Part shown: positions 26,514-40,234 of the stretch, one piece after another
Layout of the letters: every line of letters starts with the position of its first letter
Numbering within the stretch: the stretch's first letter is position 1
Assembly (NCBI GenBank): GCA_002914845.1
Contig: JXTC01000396.1
Coordinates: 77,353 to 141,352, forward strand
Length of the DNA: 64,000 bases
DNA from: Trema orientale
Taxonomy: Eukaryota > Streptophyta > Magnoliopsida > Rosales > Cannabaceae
Direction: 5' to 3'
The notes under the pieces: generated by a model
The model's database searches: none
What the model saw: only the letters and a program-made list of their open reading frames with translations
What the model was told of the DNA's origin: nothing
Translations under genes and position numbers: made by a program

Positions 26514-27481
26514 TGTTGTTGTTTATGGTTCAAAATCCCTCAAATTTAGCACAATATTAGCCTTTTCCCTTTATTTTTTTTCCTTTTTTGGGTTTTCTTT
26601 TTTTTTTTTTTTCGGTCAAAAAAGTTAAACATAGCTAGGTTTGGAAATAGTTGACTCAACTTGCCATAGATGGAATATGAATAGGTTGTTCTTTATTTAT
26701 CTATCATTCTCTTATGTATCTTTTCTACCTTTTTTGCCTGGTTTAAATGTAACAACAACCTCTCTTCTTTCTTGTGCCATTAATGCAAGTTGTTTATCAT
26801 TATGTCATCATGTATATGTACTCCTTAAAAAGCTCTTTGTCAAATTTCCTCGGAGTGTAATGTTATGATATTGACCTCACATTAGTGTGATATTTCTAAC
26901 TTGTACTTCTCAGGGATGTCTTTTTAAATAATTTTTTCTTCTTTTTTCAACCAGTAGATTCTTAATAATGGGACTTGTGCACGAGGGGTAAAATAAAAAA
27001 AAATAAAAATAAAAATCTTTAATCCTTACTCTGCTCATTTTTTTTGTTTTGTTTTGTTTTTTTCCCCCTTCCCTCTGTAAACCTTAAAGAATGAAATATT
27101 CGATATACTTTTAACATTAATGCTATGTTTGGTAAGAGGGAAAACAAGAATGATAAACATGAGAATTAATGCCTATATTTTGAGACGTATAGTTATTTGG
27201 AAGAGAGGATTCCGAGAGAGAACAGCTAAATGTAGGAGTAGTTTGAAATATGCGATAAAACATTATTCTTTATCCTTTTTAGTTTGGTAAGACTAATGGA
27301 GGAGGTTGTCAAAAAAAAAAAAACAAATAAACAGAATATGGAGGGGAAAGGGATCTACATATTACATGGTAATCAAAATAAGACAACAAATTAAAAAATA
27401 CATCCCTGGCCCATCTCCTTCTCAAAAATTTAATTTTCTTCCTTTGTAAACTTTTTTTCTCTTGAGATGATCACCTAGTAA

Positions 27482-27484
<3 letters not shown>
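26514..27484 (+). other. 3' flank of GA 2-oxidase, then intergenic
   Basis: The T-rich 3' UTR probably ends within the first 350 bases, where TGTAATGT- and AATGTAAC-type near-upstream words occur, but no canonical AATAAA fixes the site. The rest is AT-rich intergenic sequence with poly(A/T) runs and no gene. Confidence 0.4.

Positions 27485-27521
<37 letters not shown>
27485..27521. repeat. (TA)n microsatellite at MITE insertion site
   Basis: An uninterrupted TA run of about 18 units abuts the left end of the third family-A MITE. A shorter TA run follows its right end. Confidence 0.95.
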
Positions 27522-27523
<2 letters not shown>

Positions 27524-27761
27524 TTGCTAATCCAGTAGGTATTTTTTTTTTTTTTACCTATGTGTAGGTATTTTTTTTTAGCCGTTGGATCATCATCTAA
27601 TGGTGATCCAACGGCTATAATCAAGTATATAAAAAGACGTGCATTATTAATGCTATTTCTCTCTCCTACTTTTTATAATAAAAAAATGTGCAAAAAAATA
27701 TTTCATTGGCCCAATTGATACCTATGCATAGGTAAAAAAAAAAAATACCTACTGGATTGGT
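27522..27761. mobile_element. TA-inserted MITE (family A), copy 3
   Basis: Begins GGTTGCTAATCCAGTAGGTA and ends CCTACTGGATTGGTT, with TA repeats on both sides. The interior is nearly identical to copy 2 (21,481-21,724): GATCCAACGGCTATAATCAA, AAAAAGACGTGCAT and TTTCATTGGCCCAATTGATA appear in the same order. The high similarity points to fairly recent amplification of this family. Confidence 0.85.
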
Positions 27762-30700
27762 TATATATATATTTAATGATCTTTTCATTTGTGGAAGATC
27801 GTTTTTATCCTAAACTTATTTTTAGAGTTTCATTCTACCAGAATCTAGATTCTTACAAGTTCTATTTATCTTTAATTTTTATGATTTTCTTCTAAATTAA
27901 AACCTTCTAAAAATGCAGATTTGAAGAATTTATATTAATAGAGATCGCTTTTTGCTGAAGATCTATCATCTTATCAATCAATGTAGTTGATCAAGGAGTG
28001 GAAGGTGATTTAAAAGAGCAATTATTGTTTTTATGGTCTCGTACATAGGATTTTTCTCCCTGGGCTCTAAATAAATGCATTATTTGCTTACTGTTATGGT
28101 TTATTTGTAGTACGATCTTTCTCTTTTAAAAATAAAAATGAGATAATAAATTTCTTATAAATATCAATTATGAATAATATCGTAANCCTTTTTCATATAT
28201 TTGTATCAAAAAATGTATAGGTGATTTTGTTTTTTATCCTTCCTCTGATACCAAATATTATAGTATAAATTTATCACATTCATCTCAATTTATATTATAA
28301 GGGACCTACCTCTATCCTTTTTCTTATATTCTCTCTACTTATACCAAGCATAACCACAATTAAACTAGAGGATACATTCACCATAATACATGTGTATGAA
28401 CCATAATCTACCCACTAATTAATTATAATAAACGTGAGATATGATATACATCTGTGATATAATGGTACAAAATTTACAATTGAATAATCTAACAAATCCA
28501 ATACTATTTATACTTGTTTAATCACGTGCTAACGTATTTTTTTTTCTTTTTTCTTTTTTTTTTTTTAAAAAAAAACCTATCAAACTAAGGTTGATTTGCG
28601 GAAGATAAAATGAGAGGTTTGAATCATGACAGTAAGTTTACTGACTGACAGAAGTAAAGTCCTATGGCAGCTCATAAATAAATTCATGTCAAAATTAATA
28701 CTATGTAACAATCAATTTTTTTTTTTTGAAAAATAAAATTGAAGTAATACATAAAACAAAATTATTGAACATAGATCCTTCATAATTTTGCAAAATTTAA
28801 ATTTATTTATACATACTTAAGCGTAAACAAGAGTCGGAGCATTTACCATATTAATTTGAGCAAATCTTTAACCAGATTTTAGTTACGTATCTTTTATTAG
28901 CTAGTTGTATCCTTTTCCCTTCAATTATTTTTTTATTTTTTCTTTTATTTCACCCTCAAAAAAGTCTCACCTTTCCTATATCATTTACTTCGAGGTTTAT
29001 CCATAATTCTCAATTTTAGGATTTTAGTAAATTTAGTGCATTGAAGTGAGGAATAGTAATAGTTCATTCTGACTAAGTTGCATAAATATGTACGCATATC
29101 CTTATCTTGACTAATCAAATCATTTCGATATTAATTACACATTATAATACGGAATAATATATGATATATTTACAGGACCTATACTTCTCTAATTTGTCAG
29201 TGGTGTTATATATTTATGAAAAGTGTTAATGCACTTTCTCAGTCTTACAACTTGACATGTAAGATTTCTCTCACCAATTAGACTTGTTAATAAAATAACA
29301 AATTAAATGGAATCTACATGTTAAACAGAAAAAATGTAAAAAAAAAAAAAAAAAGTGTATTTAGCATTCTCTTATATTTATTATGCTCTTTTAGCATTTC
29401 TAGATGCTCCTATTAAAATCATGGGATAATAGGAGGAAAAAGATGAACATTAAATTTAATTTTGCATATTTATATATATTAAAAGTTTCATCAGTGTTGT
29501 AAAACCAAATTCCCTTATTACCTGCGCAATAGCGAAACAAAGTCACAACTATAACTAGGGGTGACCAAAATACCCGACAACCAGAAGAAATCCTAACAAA
29601 CTCGGCGCAAATTTTAATCAAATCCAGATATTGCTGAAATATTCCAATGCTTTTTTATTTCCGGTATTATTACGCCAAGAAATTAAGTACCTTGCTACAA
29701 ATAATAGACGTAGTTACGTGAGAAAACTTTAAGCTTGGATTATAACAAGTCATTTGCTAGATGATTAATATCATACAATAAAATTCATTAGACGTGCCAT
29801 TGGGCAGTCATCAATAATCCGTGAGCCGAACCCACTGAGTCCAAAGGCCGGCAAAAAGTGGTTATAAGGTAAACAATGGTAATTCACCGGGAAAAGTGAA
29901 AGGTAAGAGTTCGTGACTTCGTGTAAACATTTTCCAATAATACCAGACTCTTTGGGGTAAAACTCTCGAACAAATTATTGTGGGTTTAGCCACAAACAAA
30001 AGTGAAAATTTAATTAATGTTGATAAGAAAAAGATAAAAGTTTAGACTCAAACAACTCCAATTAGGAGTTAAAGAGTCTAAATGAAGGGAATTAGGGAAT
30101 TATTTTTACCCGTCCTGGCAATTTAAATGCTAAATGTTTTAACAATATTTCAAACCCATGTGTCAATATAGTAGGTTCGAGAATTCAATGAATCTCAGTG
30201 AGAAAACATATTTTGACTTCTTTTTACTTTCGGTGAATAAAGAATACACGAGTTAATAAAAAAATTAATTAATGAATGAAAGACTAGCATGCATTTTGTG
30301 CATGTATAAATAATTAGTAAACGTACAAGTTTTTTTTTTCCCCCTTTTTTCCTAAACTTCTTGCGATAATTGGTACGGTACGGTTTATTAGAACATACGC
30401 CAAACATGCTTTATAACATAAACCCAAAACAACTTTCCTATGTTAAGTTACTTGGTTAACATAAATAATAGTGAAAGCAATTAGTGTGTTTGGCTTTTGT
30501 ACCAAACCCAAAAGTGTACTACAAAAGAAGACAGAAACAAGTTTTATGAACAACTTCTAGAATTCCCTTTTTTTTTTTTTTTTTGGTGTTCAGGTAACCA
30601 ATATTTGTTAAATTTCTTGAACTCTTTGGAAATGAGAGATTTGTTTACGAAAATGCTAATTTTCATTTGCATTAAACAATAATGGAAAAATGTGCTATTA

Positions 30701-31847
30701 TATGATTTAGATGTGATGATCAGCATTATACACCAATGAAAATATAGGATCCAGTCTAAAATTTCAATGTGGGTCTCACAACGTTATTAGAATGTAATGC
30801 TTAATGCCTTAGTAATTTCTATTACAATTGTATATATATCTGTGTATTGCTCTTAATTTATTAGTGACACGATATATGTGCTTTAGCTATTTCCAATTTG
30901 GAAGCTGGCCCCGTAGTTTAATATCGGTCCTTCAATCCAAGTGTCCAAATTAAATTCGCTAGAATAGAATGATAATACAAAATCTAAATAAACATTAAAT
31001 AATCTAGCTAACACTTTCTTTAAGAGAGATAAATAATTATTGAAAGAATAAAACCTTGAGAAGCGTTGTAGAATCAAATATATTAATGACAATATCAAGT
31101 TTAGTTAATTTCCACTTTCAGCCCCATTAGATGTATATTTCATTTTCAACTTTTCTAAATTCAATGCAATCTTCTTTATTTGAAGATCACATCATCAATA
31201 ATGATCATTTGAAAACTACTGGTCAGAAAGGACCCATAAATATCGCAAATTATTGATCATTGACCATCATAGTTATTCATATGTAATTGTTTTTCTTACA
31301 CTACAAATTCTGTTCGTACTATTTTGGAGGGAGAATATATATACACACACATATACATACGTATTGAGTTTGAAAAGGATATCAAACAATTATAAGCCCA
31401 TGGTTTAGGGGAGGTAGTCACCACAAACTCCACACAAAAATATAAGAAGATTCTGAAAGAAAATTAGGAGAGGTTTGCTTCAAAAGGGATAGCCCAAGTC
31501 ACTCTCATCACTGACCAAAGAGTTTGCATTTGACCATCCAAGTGCACCTTACTATCACAATCTTCCGAACTCTTCTCTCTTTTTTTTTTTTTTTTTCCTT
31601 TTCCCTTTTCTTTTTTTTTTCCCCCTAAAAAAACCCGACAAATAATTTTATCTTCGTCCATTAACCAAACCCAAAGGTCGCTAGTGCCTTTTTTTTTTTT
31701 CCCCTTTTTTCCAAGTTATATAATTAATTATTGTAGTTCTCTTTTGTACCATGATGTGAGCGCTACCTTTCCTTATCACTCCACTCCAAGCAATCGTATA
31801 TATTAATCAATATTTATTTTTCTAGGCAAAAAAAAAAAGTGTACATG

Positions 31848-31887
<40 letters not shown>

Positions 31888-33135
31888 TCATGCAGTCGTG
31901 TACTTTAATTAATTTAATTTTTTACTAAATATTGCATCAAATTTTGCTTTCTGCCTTTCTGACTTTCTCCTGATCTCTCTTTCTCTCTCTTGCCTCTCGT
32001 CTGGATTGTGATTAATTATAATTTATTATTACTTCTCCAATAAAAAATGAACAAATAATTAAAATAATAACTACCAATATATTAATTAATTTAGTTTGCA
32101 CTCAGAAGTTTCATCAGGAGAAAAAAAGAGTTCGCAGTCAGAAGTCATAACTAATTCATGTATAAAATGTTTTATTAAACTATGTTGAGTATAAAATATA
32201 AATCGGTACCATGAACGTAGATTACAATCTTTTTTTTTTTTTTTTTTTGAATCATTAGCTTTTCAATCTTGATTAGTCTTGTCAAGGAACAATACATAGA
32301 GGGAAAATTCCTCGAAATAATAATTAACGTTACAAGATGGGGCCTGTCGAAGTACCCTTTCTACATATTATTATAATGGAAATAGAAGTTTCGATTGTTG
32401 TAATATATGCATTTTTTTTTTCTTTTCCGTCTTTTGAAAGGATGTAATGTCTTGTAATTTGTATGTATAAAATCAAATATTAGTTTATATATATATACCT
32501 TTGTGTGCGTGACCAATTGTCCAACAATACTACTCATTTTATTATTCTATAGTATTTTACATCACCACGATTATTTTTCATGCATATTGATGAAATATTA
32601 TCATTGACCAACACGAAAGCGACCACCAATAGTATTACTCAAATTCATTTTTGTCTATAGTTTGCCGAATTTTATATATGAATATTATTTTGTTTCCAGG
32701 AATTAATAATGAAATATTCACATTGACCAACGTATATATGAAAACGACTTGATTTACCCCATTTTTCAGAGAACCAGAAACAGAAGAAAATGATCCATTA
32801 CTACTACTATAATGCCATTTCTCTCCCATTATTAACAATTTAGTCTTTGCACGTTATTAGTTTCATTAGAATTAAGGAATTAAATCGAAGTGGGACAAGG
32901 AAACCAATGTACACCAATATCGTGACCCCAGTGTTTGTGACTGACTAAACAAAGGGGCCAATTGTATGTGTAGGCTAGCCTACCATTCTTTCATGATATC
33001 TTCACTACTTCAACTTTATCTTTCCCTCACCATTTGGAATATAGTAACAGCGTATCAATAAATAAATACACACAGACATTAAATGTTGACAAAAATGTGT
33101 GTATGGTTTCTTTACGTGTGGATCAAGCTTGGTTC

Positions 33136-33181
<46 letters not shown>

Positions 33182-34914
33182 CTCAAAAGTCGACCTCAAC
33201 TTTAAGGCCAGTCCCCAAGAAAGAAAACTATGTTGTATACATGTAATTAGTGCCAAAGGCGAGGTTCTATTCCGAAAAGAGAATATTACTGCCAAGTAAT
33301 AGTATATCAACCTAGGTTCCATATTCAGAGATGGAATATTCTATTTTTCTAATTGTCGAAATATGGAATATCTAATTGTATATTTCTTTGAAAGAGATAC
33401 TTCAACTTTAGAACAATTTTGTCCTTCTTCTTCTCTTATCTTGTTTGGAAGAAAAATAATGAAGCTGCTCAAGTTTGTAACATGTACTGCTTGTTAGAAT
33501 TTTCATATATATAGGCTTAACAAGTACGCATACTTTATGTATTGATAAGATCCGAAATTCAAATCCTCTACTGGCCTCGATAATTTTTTTTTTAAATGGC
33601 TCGACACACTTTATCTATTTGTAAACAATGATAAAAGAAAAGAAAAAAAAAAAAACGTGAAATAAACCATTCAAATATTTTGATAATCAACCAAAACCCC
33701 GATCATGACATGCAAAAAAATTTTCGTAAAGTACTTTTCAAGTTATTTCCTGTTTTCTTTCTTCTATTTTTTGTTCTTGTCCTTTTTGTTTTTGTTGTTA
33801 CTATTTCAAAGTAAACGCTACGTTAATATACAGAAATTAGATCCACCTATTGTAACCATATACAATTAACCAACATGTCGCAAGTATATATAAGTTATAA
33901 TTGTAGTAATAATGTAGGATTTTATTTTCTTTCTTTTCTTCCTTCCTTTCATTCATTTGTGGAGAATAATGCGCAAACCAAAACATGTTCATGGAATTAT
34001 GCTTTTTTCATTTATCTTTTAAATATCTTTTTCTAATTAACAGGAGAAAACATAACATTTGACATTCTCTTCATGATGGAATACAATAGATGTGATTCCA
34101 TCATCACTTTTTCTAGTTTTGTGGTTCAGCTTATTTAGACTCTATAATGACGCGACAGAATGCATATAATAAGTCAATTTGCAGTAATTTATCTATATTT
34201 CCGTTATCTGAGCTATACTTTAGTGGAAAACATTTGTAAGAGTATCTTAAGTTAGGACCGACGAACAGTAATTATTGAAATAACATTAATTGTTGAGTGA
34301 AATATGTTGGAACTGCTTTTGAAAAACGTTATATTGAAATTAGTTTGTAAAACTCTAGCGTGTTTTTCTTTGAAAAACTTCTTCTTTTTATCTCTATAAC
34401 TTTTCTCTCTTAATTTCTATCCCACCAAAAAGGAGATGATTTCTCTTTGGTTGGATTTCCCTAGGTCTTTTTTTTTTAATATACTCCTTCCATTTTTGCC
34501 AAGATCTTTGTTCCCATAAATTAAATTTTATTAGGTTTCTTCTAACCAAAATCTAATTCTGTGTAGATTTTTTTTTTCCAATTTCTCATGGTTATCTTCT
34601 AGATTTGAACTTTTTAATATTTAGATTTGGAACAATTTGTGTCATCATAGATCACTCTTAGTGGAAGATCTATCCTTATATCAATCAAAAGAGAGATCTC
34701 AAGTGGTATTGGAAAGTAATTTGAGCCGATTAAAAGGCTTCTTTTAAAAAAAGATTATTATAAATTTATACATAAACTGGACTAACTAGGATTTGAACTC
34801 CCTATCTAATTATACCTCTTGTAGATTTGTATGCCACTTACTTCTAATTTGCCTACTTATTTTCTTTCCAACATCTGTCGGATACAACGGTTTTATTGAT
34901 TGCTTGATGTTATG
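27762..34914. other. 7 kb intergenic stretch, no gene seen
   Basis: AT-rich, with a single N at 28,186, poly(T) runs near 28,550, 31,580 and 32,231, and microsatellites (TA)n at about 31,855-31,876 and (TA)n(GA)n at about 33,138-33,179. A one-ended hAT-like start, TAGGGGTGACCAAAATACCC, is at 29,556. Tracts resembling a tRNA box B (near 33,562 and 34,788) occur without a partner. No frame longer than about 105 codons, and none recognisable. Confidence 0.5.
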
Positions 34915-35618
34915 GTCTGTGTCACAATTGGAAATTCAAAGCCGTGACTATTTGTAATTTTAAGTTGAAACAGTGATAAACAGTAATTTTTCAAAATTCC
35001 AAAAAATCAAGTACTTGAAATTTTATGTTTCAGTCCTCAAAAGTAAGTAAATTTCAAAATTAGAAATCCTCTCGAATTTCTCAAAAAAATGTACACTTAA
35101 AATTTAGAGGAATTCCGTTTAATTCATTTAGAAACTTTTTACTTAAAACCATAAATTTTCAATAACAGAGTTCAGTTTTAAACCTTAGGCCCAAATTCAA
35201 AAATAATTTACTTAAAATCATTTTTATTTCTAAAACTCAATTTAAGAGTAAATTCATCCTCATACATCCACTTAGTAAATACACAACTATTGGCAAAATA
35301 AATTTGACATAGAAAGGAAAGACGATATAAAATAGGAACCAATCAATGAAAAGGATTAGAACTGCAAGTATATACCGAGCATACTTGTCAAGTCACCAGA
35401 ACAATTACCACAAAATAAATCAACATCTGAAAGTGGGAGAAAATAGGGGTTGAGCATGTGAATGCTTAGTAAAAACTCAATTATCTTTTTGAATAGGTGC
35501 AAATTTATCAAATCTGCATAGTTAATACCTTTTCCAAATTCCATTTATAAACTAAGTTTATAAAATAATTGTTCTCCATATATTCAAAACCAAGACCAGA
35601 AATAGCAAGATTGTACAT

Positions 35619-37187
35619 TGTTGGAATAATGTCCTATAAAGCAGTTTATTATTTAGACATTATAAACAATATTTATTGGATTATTTAGTATCTATTTATT
35701 ATTAATAAATTCTATGTTATGAATTTCTATTGATATACATGTGATGTGTATGTTTATTTTATGCAAACATCTAAAAGATTCCAAGACATGAAATGAGTAA
35801 TAAAGAATTATTCGTATGAAGAGTTCATATGTGGGAGACATTATATTCTTTATTTCATTATGTCTAAATTAAATTGTTCGCATTCTGCATATTGAAGATG
35901 GAATACTTTACTATGCCATAGAATGTAGTGTTGTCTATTTAATTAATGAAGTCTCTAATTATCGAAGTGAGTCTTCGGATAGAAACACTAGTGTGTTATA
36001 AGAAAGTTATAACAGTATTGAACAGGACCTAGTGAATTAGAATTTGAGGTTAAGTGCCGTAACTCATATTTCTAATTTCACTAATCTAGCACTATTGTAG
36101 AAGACCTTAATCCTAGTGATTAACGAACTTGCTTTTATGTGTTTTGTCTTCTTGAGTTACTAAAGGACTAGTTCTGATTTATGGTTCAAACTCCGGTATC
36201 TTGGAAGATAAGGTATATGAAATGTGTAGAACGTTTCTCATAATGGACACCATGTATATAATGTCACTTTGAGTTTTTTCAAGTACTTGGATAATATAAA
36301 CCAGGGCCCCAGTATTCACTATGTGAATTTGACTGTGTTAGTATGAGCAGTACAAACATTATAGTCAACTATTATCTATTAGATGAAAATGGTAACTCAA
36401 AGGTAAATATATACTAGAAGGGTAATACGGTAATTTTACCCTACTAGTACGGCATTGCATCGGGGGTATGTCTACAGATATAGTATATGCTAAATGGATC
36501 AAGCTAATTAATTGTTAACAAGCTTCACAGAAAAATAAATGACATTTAGTTCAAGAGTTCAATATTGGGCCTATAGTGGTGTGTTCTAATATTAATGGAC
36601 AAGGTCCAATCATAATTAAGAGTTAATTATAATAGTGGGTATATGGTCCATTAGAGTTTGGGCTTTATGGATTCATCTGGTCCCCTGTCTAGCTCAAATT
36701 AAAGCCCAATAGTTATTTGATGATCAGTTGAGCCCAACAAGCCTAATAAGCCCATTAGGGTTTACTAATCTCTCTATAGTTAAGAGAAAAGTTCTCTAAC
36801 TACACAATATACACAACACGTGAAACACCCCTTAAGGAAGAGGGTGTTACACGCATAATAGAGAGAAGAAGGGAGAGAAGAAAATCGGCCAGCACTAGGG
36901 TTTCACTATCCTTGGTGTTTTTCGGCTATCCCGGAGAAATCGGTTCAAGAAGATTGTCTTTTTGTTCTTCTGTGGATCTCTTTGTTGGAAATCAAGAAGG
37001 TGACCACTCACCGGATTAACCAAACGGGTTTCGAGAATAGACGGAAAGACGAGAAGGTTGTGGAGTGAATCCAGGTATTATTCTTGTCTAGACCAAGAGT
37101 TAATTTATGTTAGATCACGATCCGAAATATTTTGTAAAAAGAAAAATTTTAAACGACCAATTCCGCTGCGTCTCTTGATTTTACAAA
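35619..37187 (+). mobile_element. nested copia-type solo LTR
   Basis: Starts TGTTGGAATAATGTCC after homology to the host LTR is lost, and ends near CGCTGCGTCTCTTGATTTTACA, where host-like sequence resumes. The TGTTGGAA start and a near-terminal ATCACGATCCGAAAT...TTCCGCTGCG are typical of long plant copia LTRs. No primer site or pol follows, so it is a solo LTR. The flanking TACAT / TACAA may be a decayed duplication, so the right end is uncertain by about 10 bases. Confidence 0.6.
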
Positions 37188-38126
37188 ACTATGGTATTCT
37201 TGAAAATCATTTTATGAAAACATTTTCCAGAAATTTATTCCAGTAAACACCAGCATACATATCATAAATCAACCCATCCCATGAGCTCACATCCCCTCAT
37301 CACGAACCAGAGTAACTCATACTACATGTACTAAGTACTCTCTGCCTGATATCTATCCCAAAAAATTGGAGGAATACTCATGTGTCTATTTCTATCGAGT
37401 GTGGGGGATAATCAGAAGACCCCATGCATGTTTATGGGCTCTTATCGAGGGCGGGAATACTGGCCGCCTACTAAACACTGCAATGCCTAAGATGTATCTC
37501 ATGTGTGATCCTATGGTATGTACAATATGTAATAAGATATATAATATCCATACAAAATATAATCAAACAATGCTTTAAAACTCTACTTGATATTATTCTA
37601 GAATTTACTGCACCATGGGCAGCAAATTCGCTGAATCACCCCAAAATTATGATTTTATAAATATGTATAGAAGTCACACAGTCCAATTCCAGAATAATCC
37701 AAGATTTTCCAGCAGTTTATCAAAATATCGTTTTATTCACGATTTTTCACAAAATAGTCATAATACATAATTTAAATTAAAGCATGTATAAAACCAGGTA
37801 ATTGAACCCCTACCTCAGTCGAGTGTTCATATAGCGTTACGGTACTATGGAGGATGTCTAGCGTCATTTGGGTGTAGTTCGGAGAATCGAGTGTTGTTTT
37901 CAAAACTTTGATCAATAGATTTGAAAATTCGATTTTCAATCGGAGCTTCAGATTATGAAACGGACCTCACCACTGAATTCAAAGCACCTAAAAACACTGG
38001 GTTAGACATATAACTTGATCGATTTGGACTCGGGCTGGACCCGGGCCCACGACATGTAAATCGAGGTAAATCTGAGCCGTTAAATTTTATTTTTCGTGCC
38101 CGTCACCAAACATAGTCAATATATAT

Positions 38127-38437
38127 ACTTGAAGGTGAGGCCCTGTGGTGTTACATTTGGTATTCAGTGCCGACCCAATCTATATCTGTGTGGGCCTTGG
38201 AAGGCTACCACAGGCCAGAATCGTGGTGAATGTGGATTCCACCCATAGGGGTTATATATGGGCTATTGAATGTGGACCTTCTAGCGAGGACACTAGGCCC
38301 TTAACAGGGGGAGATTGTAACGCCCCAAGTCTCATATCGAGTATGCTCTGGGAAGATCATGGGTATTTAAGTGGTAGTCCATAAGCCCAAAAATACCTTC
38401 AAGCTAATACTTTTGGGTGAGTCCCAGTGATGTTACA
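38127..38437 (+). mobile_element. TRIM (miniature LTR retrotransposon), 5' LTR truncated
   Basis: The right LTR (38,316-38,437, 122 bases) runs from TGTAACGCCCC to GATGTTACA. The left LTR keeps only its last 28 bases or so, ending GGTGTTACA at 38,154, and is followed by TTTGGTATTCAGTGCCG, a diverged form of the initiator tRNA-Met primer site. The interior is only about 160 bases and ends in a purine tract, CAGGGGGAGAT, directly before the right LTR. Primer site, polypurine tract and short LTRs without coding sequence define a TRIM. It lies inside the family 1 solo LTR. Confidence 0.75.
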
Positions 38438-39073
38438 TGAAGTTTATTTAGAGATCTAATAGTCAGATTAAAAAGTCAATATATAAAACTAAAATAACTC
38501 AAAATTGTCAAAAATGGTAAAATTCAATCTGGGTAATATTGAGTCAAGATATATATACCACTGGAAAGATCATGAAGAGACAAATCGAACGCCACCAGTT
38601 TCATGGCCTGAGGTGGCCGGAGTTGACGGAAAAACCCACGGTTTCTTGCTGCATTTTCCGGTGATGGAAGCGGCAATGAGGCTCCAGCTTCCAGCAAGGG
38701 GCATTTTCGAGAGTGACGAGGCAGCCTGGGTGGTCGGCGGAAATCGTTGCTGGCGGAAGGAGCTTCGTCAGAGGGGGTGGCAATGGCAGCGTTTCGAAGA
38801 GAGAGAGAGAGAGAGCTGAGAGATCGAAAGTGAGCTCAAAGTTTCAGCTTGGCCACATGGCGTCCATTTAATGGGTGCCTGGTTTTGCAACTAAATCCTT
38901 GGCTCAAAAACTCTCATATAAGTCCACAAAATTGCAAATAAACCTCTATGTTTGAAAATTCTCTATCTCTCAAGTAAACCCAAAAATTTGAATTTAATAT
39001 TATTAATTAATTTTTTCTTTTGATAGTCAAAAGACCAATTTGCCCTCACGAAATTCAGGGGTTTTACTGTTTG

Positions 39074-40234
39074 TCTATCATATGGTCTTTGTACGTATTA
39101 GATTAACGCTTGGGATGAAAGACAATATTTTATTTCAGAAAGATATATGAAGTGACTATATTGTGGACTAACATTTAATCAGTCGAATTGTATTGCATTA
39201 AATAGGCAATAATGGGATAAACGCTGGTTTTTTTAATACAAGGGACTCATACGCCTACTCCACTCATTAAGTATCAACTAGTCCATTGGGTTGATAACCT
39301 CACTTGAGCCCAATTATGTGTTAGTATATGTTATGTGATGTTAAGAGAATAACTGGCATTGCATGGGTATATGCTCGGTCTTCTTACCCGCTTTTGATCA
39401 ATTTGTATGGAAGGTTCTACTCAACCATGTTTAGGAGGTATATTTATCCTTTTACACAAGTTATAATTATATGAGATTTGTATAAGCAAAGTCCTATATT
39501 GTGTTATTGTTTGGATTAATTGTTGTTTTGATGATATAATACTTGGGAATATGGTGTTACGACTTGGTCCATTAAACTTAATCCTGAGAATGTTACTGCT
39601 AAGCGATCTACCTGTTTGACAAACAATAGGATAGTACTTATCGCCCATCTTGTTATAGTCAGCAGATGTAGCTCATTACTTTTAATTTGTCCATTCATAT
39701 TTTGGGGTGAAGACTGGTGCTAACCACGAAATAATTTTGCTTAGTATTGCTCTTTACTTTAATTTGCTAATTAACCTTCTTGTGTCGTACGATCAAAACA
39801 AAATCAAACTACTGCTAGTAGTTTGAAGTTGAATGGTTACACTAGCTATTCTTTCAAAAAGAAGCTACTACATTAATATATATCATAAAATTTTCGTTGT
39901 TTTAAACTTATATGGAAATATGCGCTAAATTCATTTGAAGGAGCTTAACACAACAACAACAACAAAAAATTCCAAAAAGATTATAATAGAGTAAATGTCT
40001 ACTTTTAGTACATGATTTTTTTATTCTCTTTTCCATCTCTTACCATGAGTTGCAAAGTAAGCACACGTAATATTACATATGACACTAGTGTATTGCAATG
40101 TTAAGAAGAATCACTATTGATGTTTAGCACTACATATTAAGAGAAGGTGATTTCACTTTCAAATTTATACGTCGATAGGTGTGGTGTTAAGTGTCAATAA
40201 CAATTGTATTCATTACCATTTTTCATAGGTCAGT
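39074..40234. other. intergenic stretch, nothing recognised
   Basis: AT-rich with scattered short open frames on both strands (for example 39,421-39,698) that show no motif. No RNA gene or repeat borders seen. Confidence 0.45.

Larger units (their letters stand above)
34920..39068. mobile_element. solo LTR, family 1 (gypsy-like), copy 2, with nested insertions
   Basis: Begins TGTCACAATTGG and ends GGGGTTTTACT, flanked by GTCTG (34,915-34,919) and GTTTG (39,069-39,073), a five-base duplication with one mismatch. It aligns with copy 1 at 7,370 in its first 500 bases (GAAATTCAAAGCCGTGACTA) and again at about 37,800-38,110. The right part is GC-richer (38,580-38,800, with GGTGGCCGGAGTTGAC). Two later insertions interrupt it: a copia-type LTR at 35,619 and a TRIM at about 38,127. 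A GA repeat lies at 38,801-38,815. No pol sequence is present. Confidence 0.65.

Noticed and set aside
33005-33322. Open frames on both strands around 33,005-33,322
   Set aside because: They owe their length to a (TA)n(GA)n microsatellite, which reads as Tyr-Ile or Arg-Glu repeats. No homology-like segment outside it.
33520-34830. Box B-like sequences near 33,562 (+) and 34,788 (-) as further SINEs
   Set aside because: GTTCAAATCC-type words are present, but no convincing box A at the right spacing, tail or duplication was found. Too weak to list as elements.
38505-38819. 104-codon plus-strand frame rich in Glu and Arg
   Set aside because: It falls in the GC-richer part of the family 1 LTR and ends in a GA repeat. 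It has no known motif.
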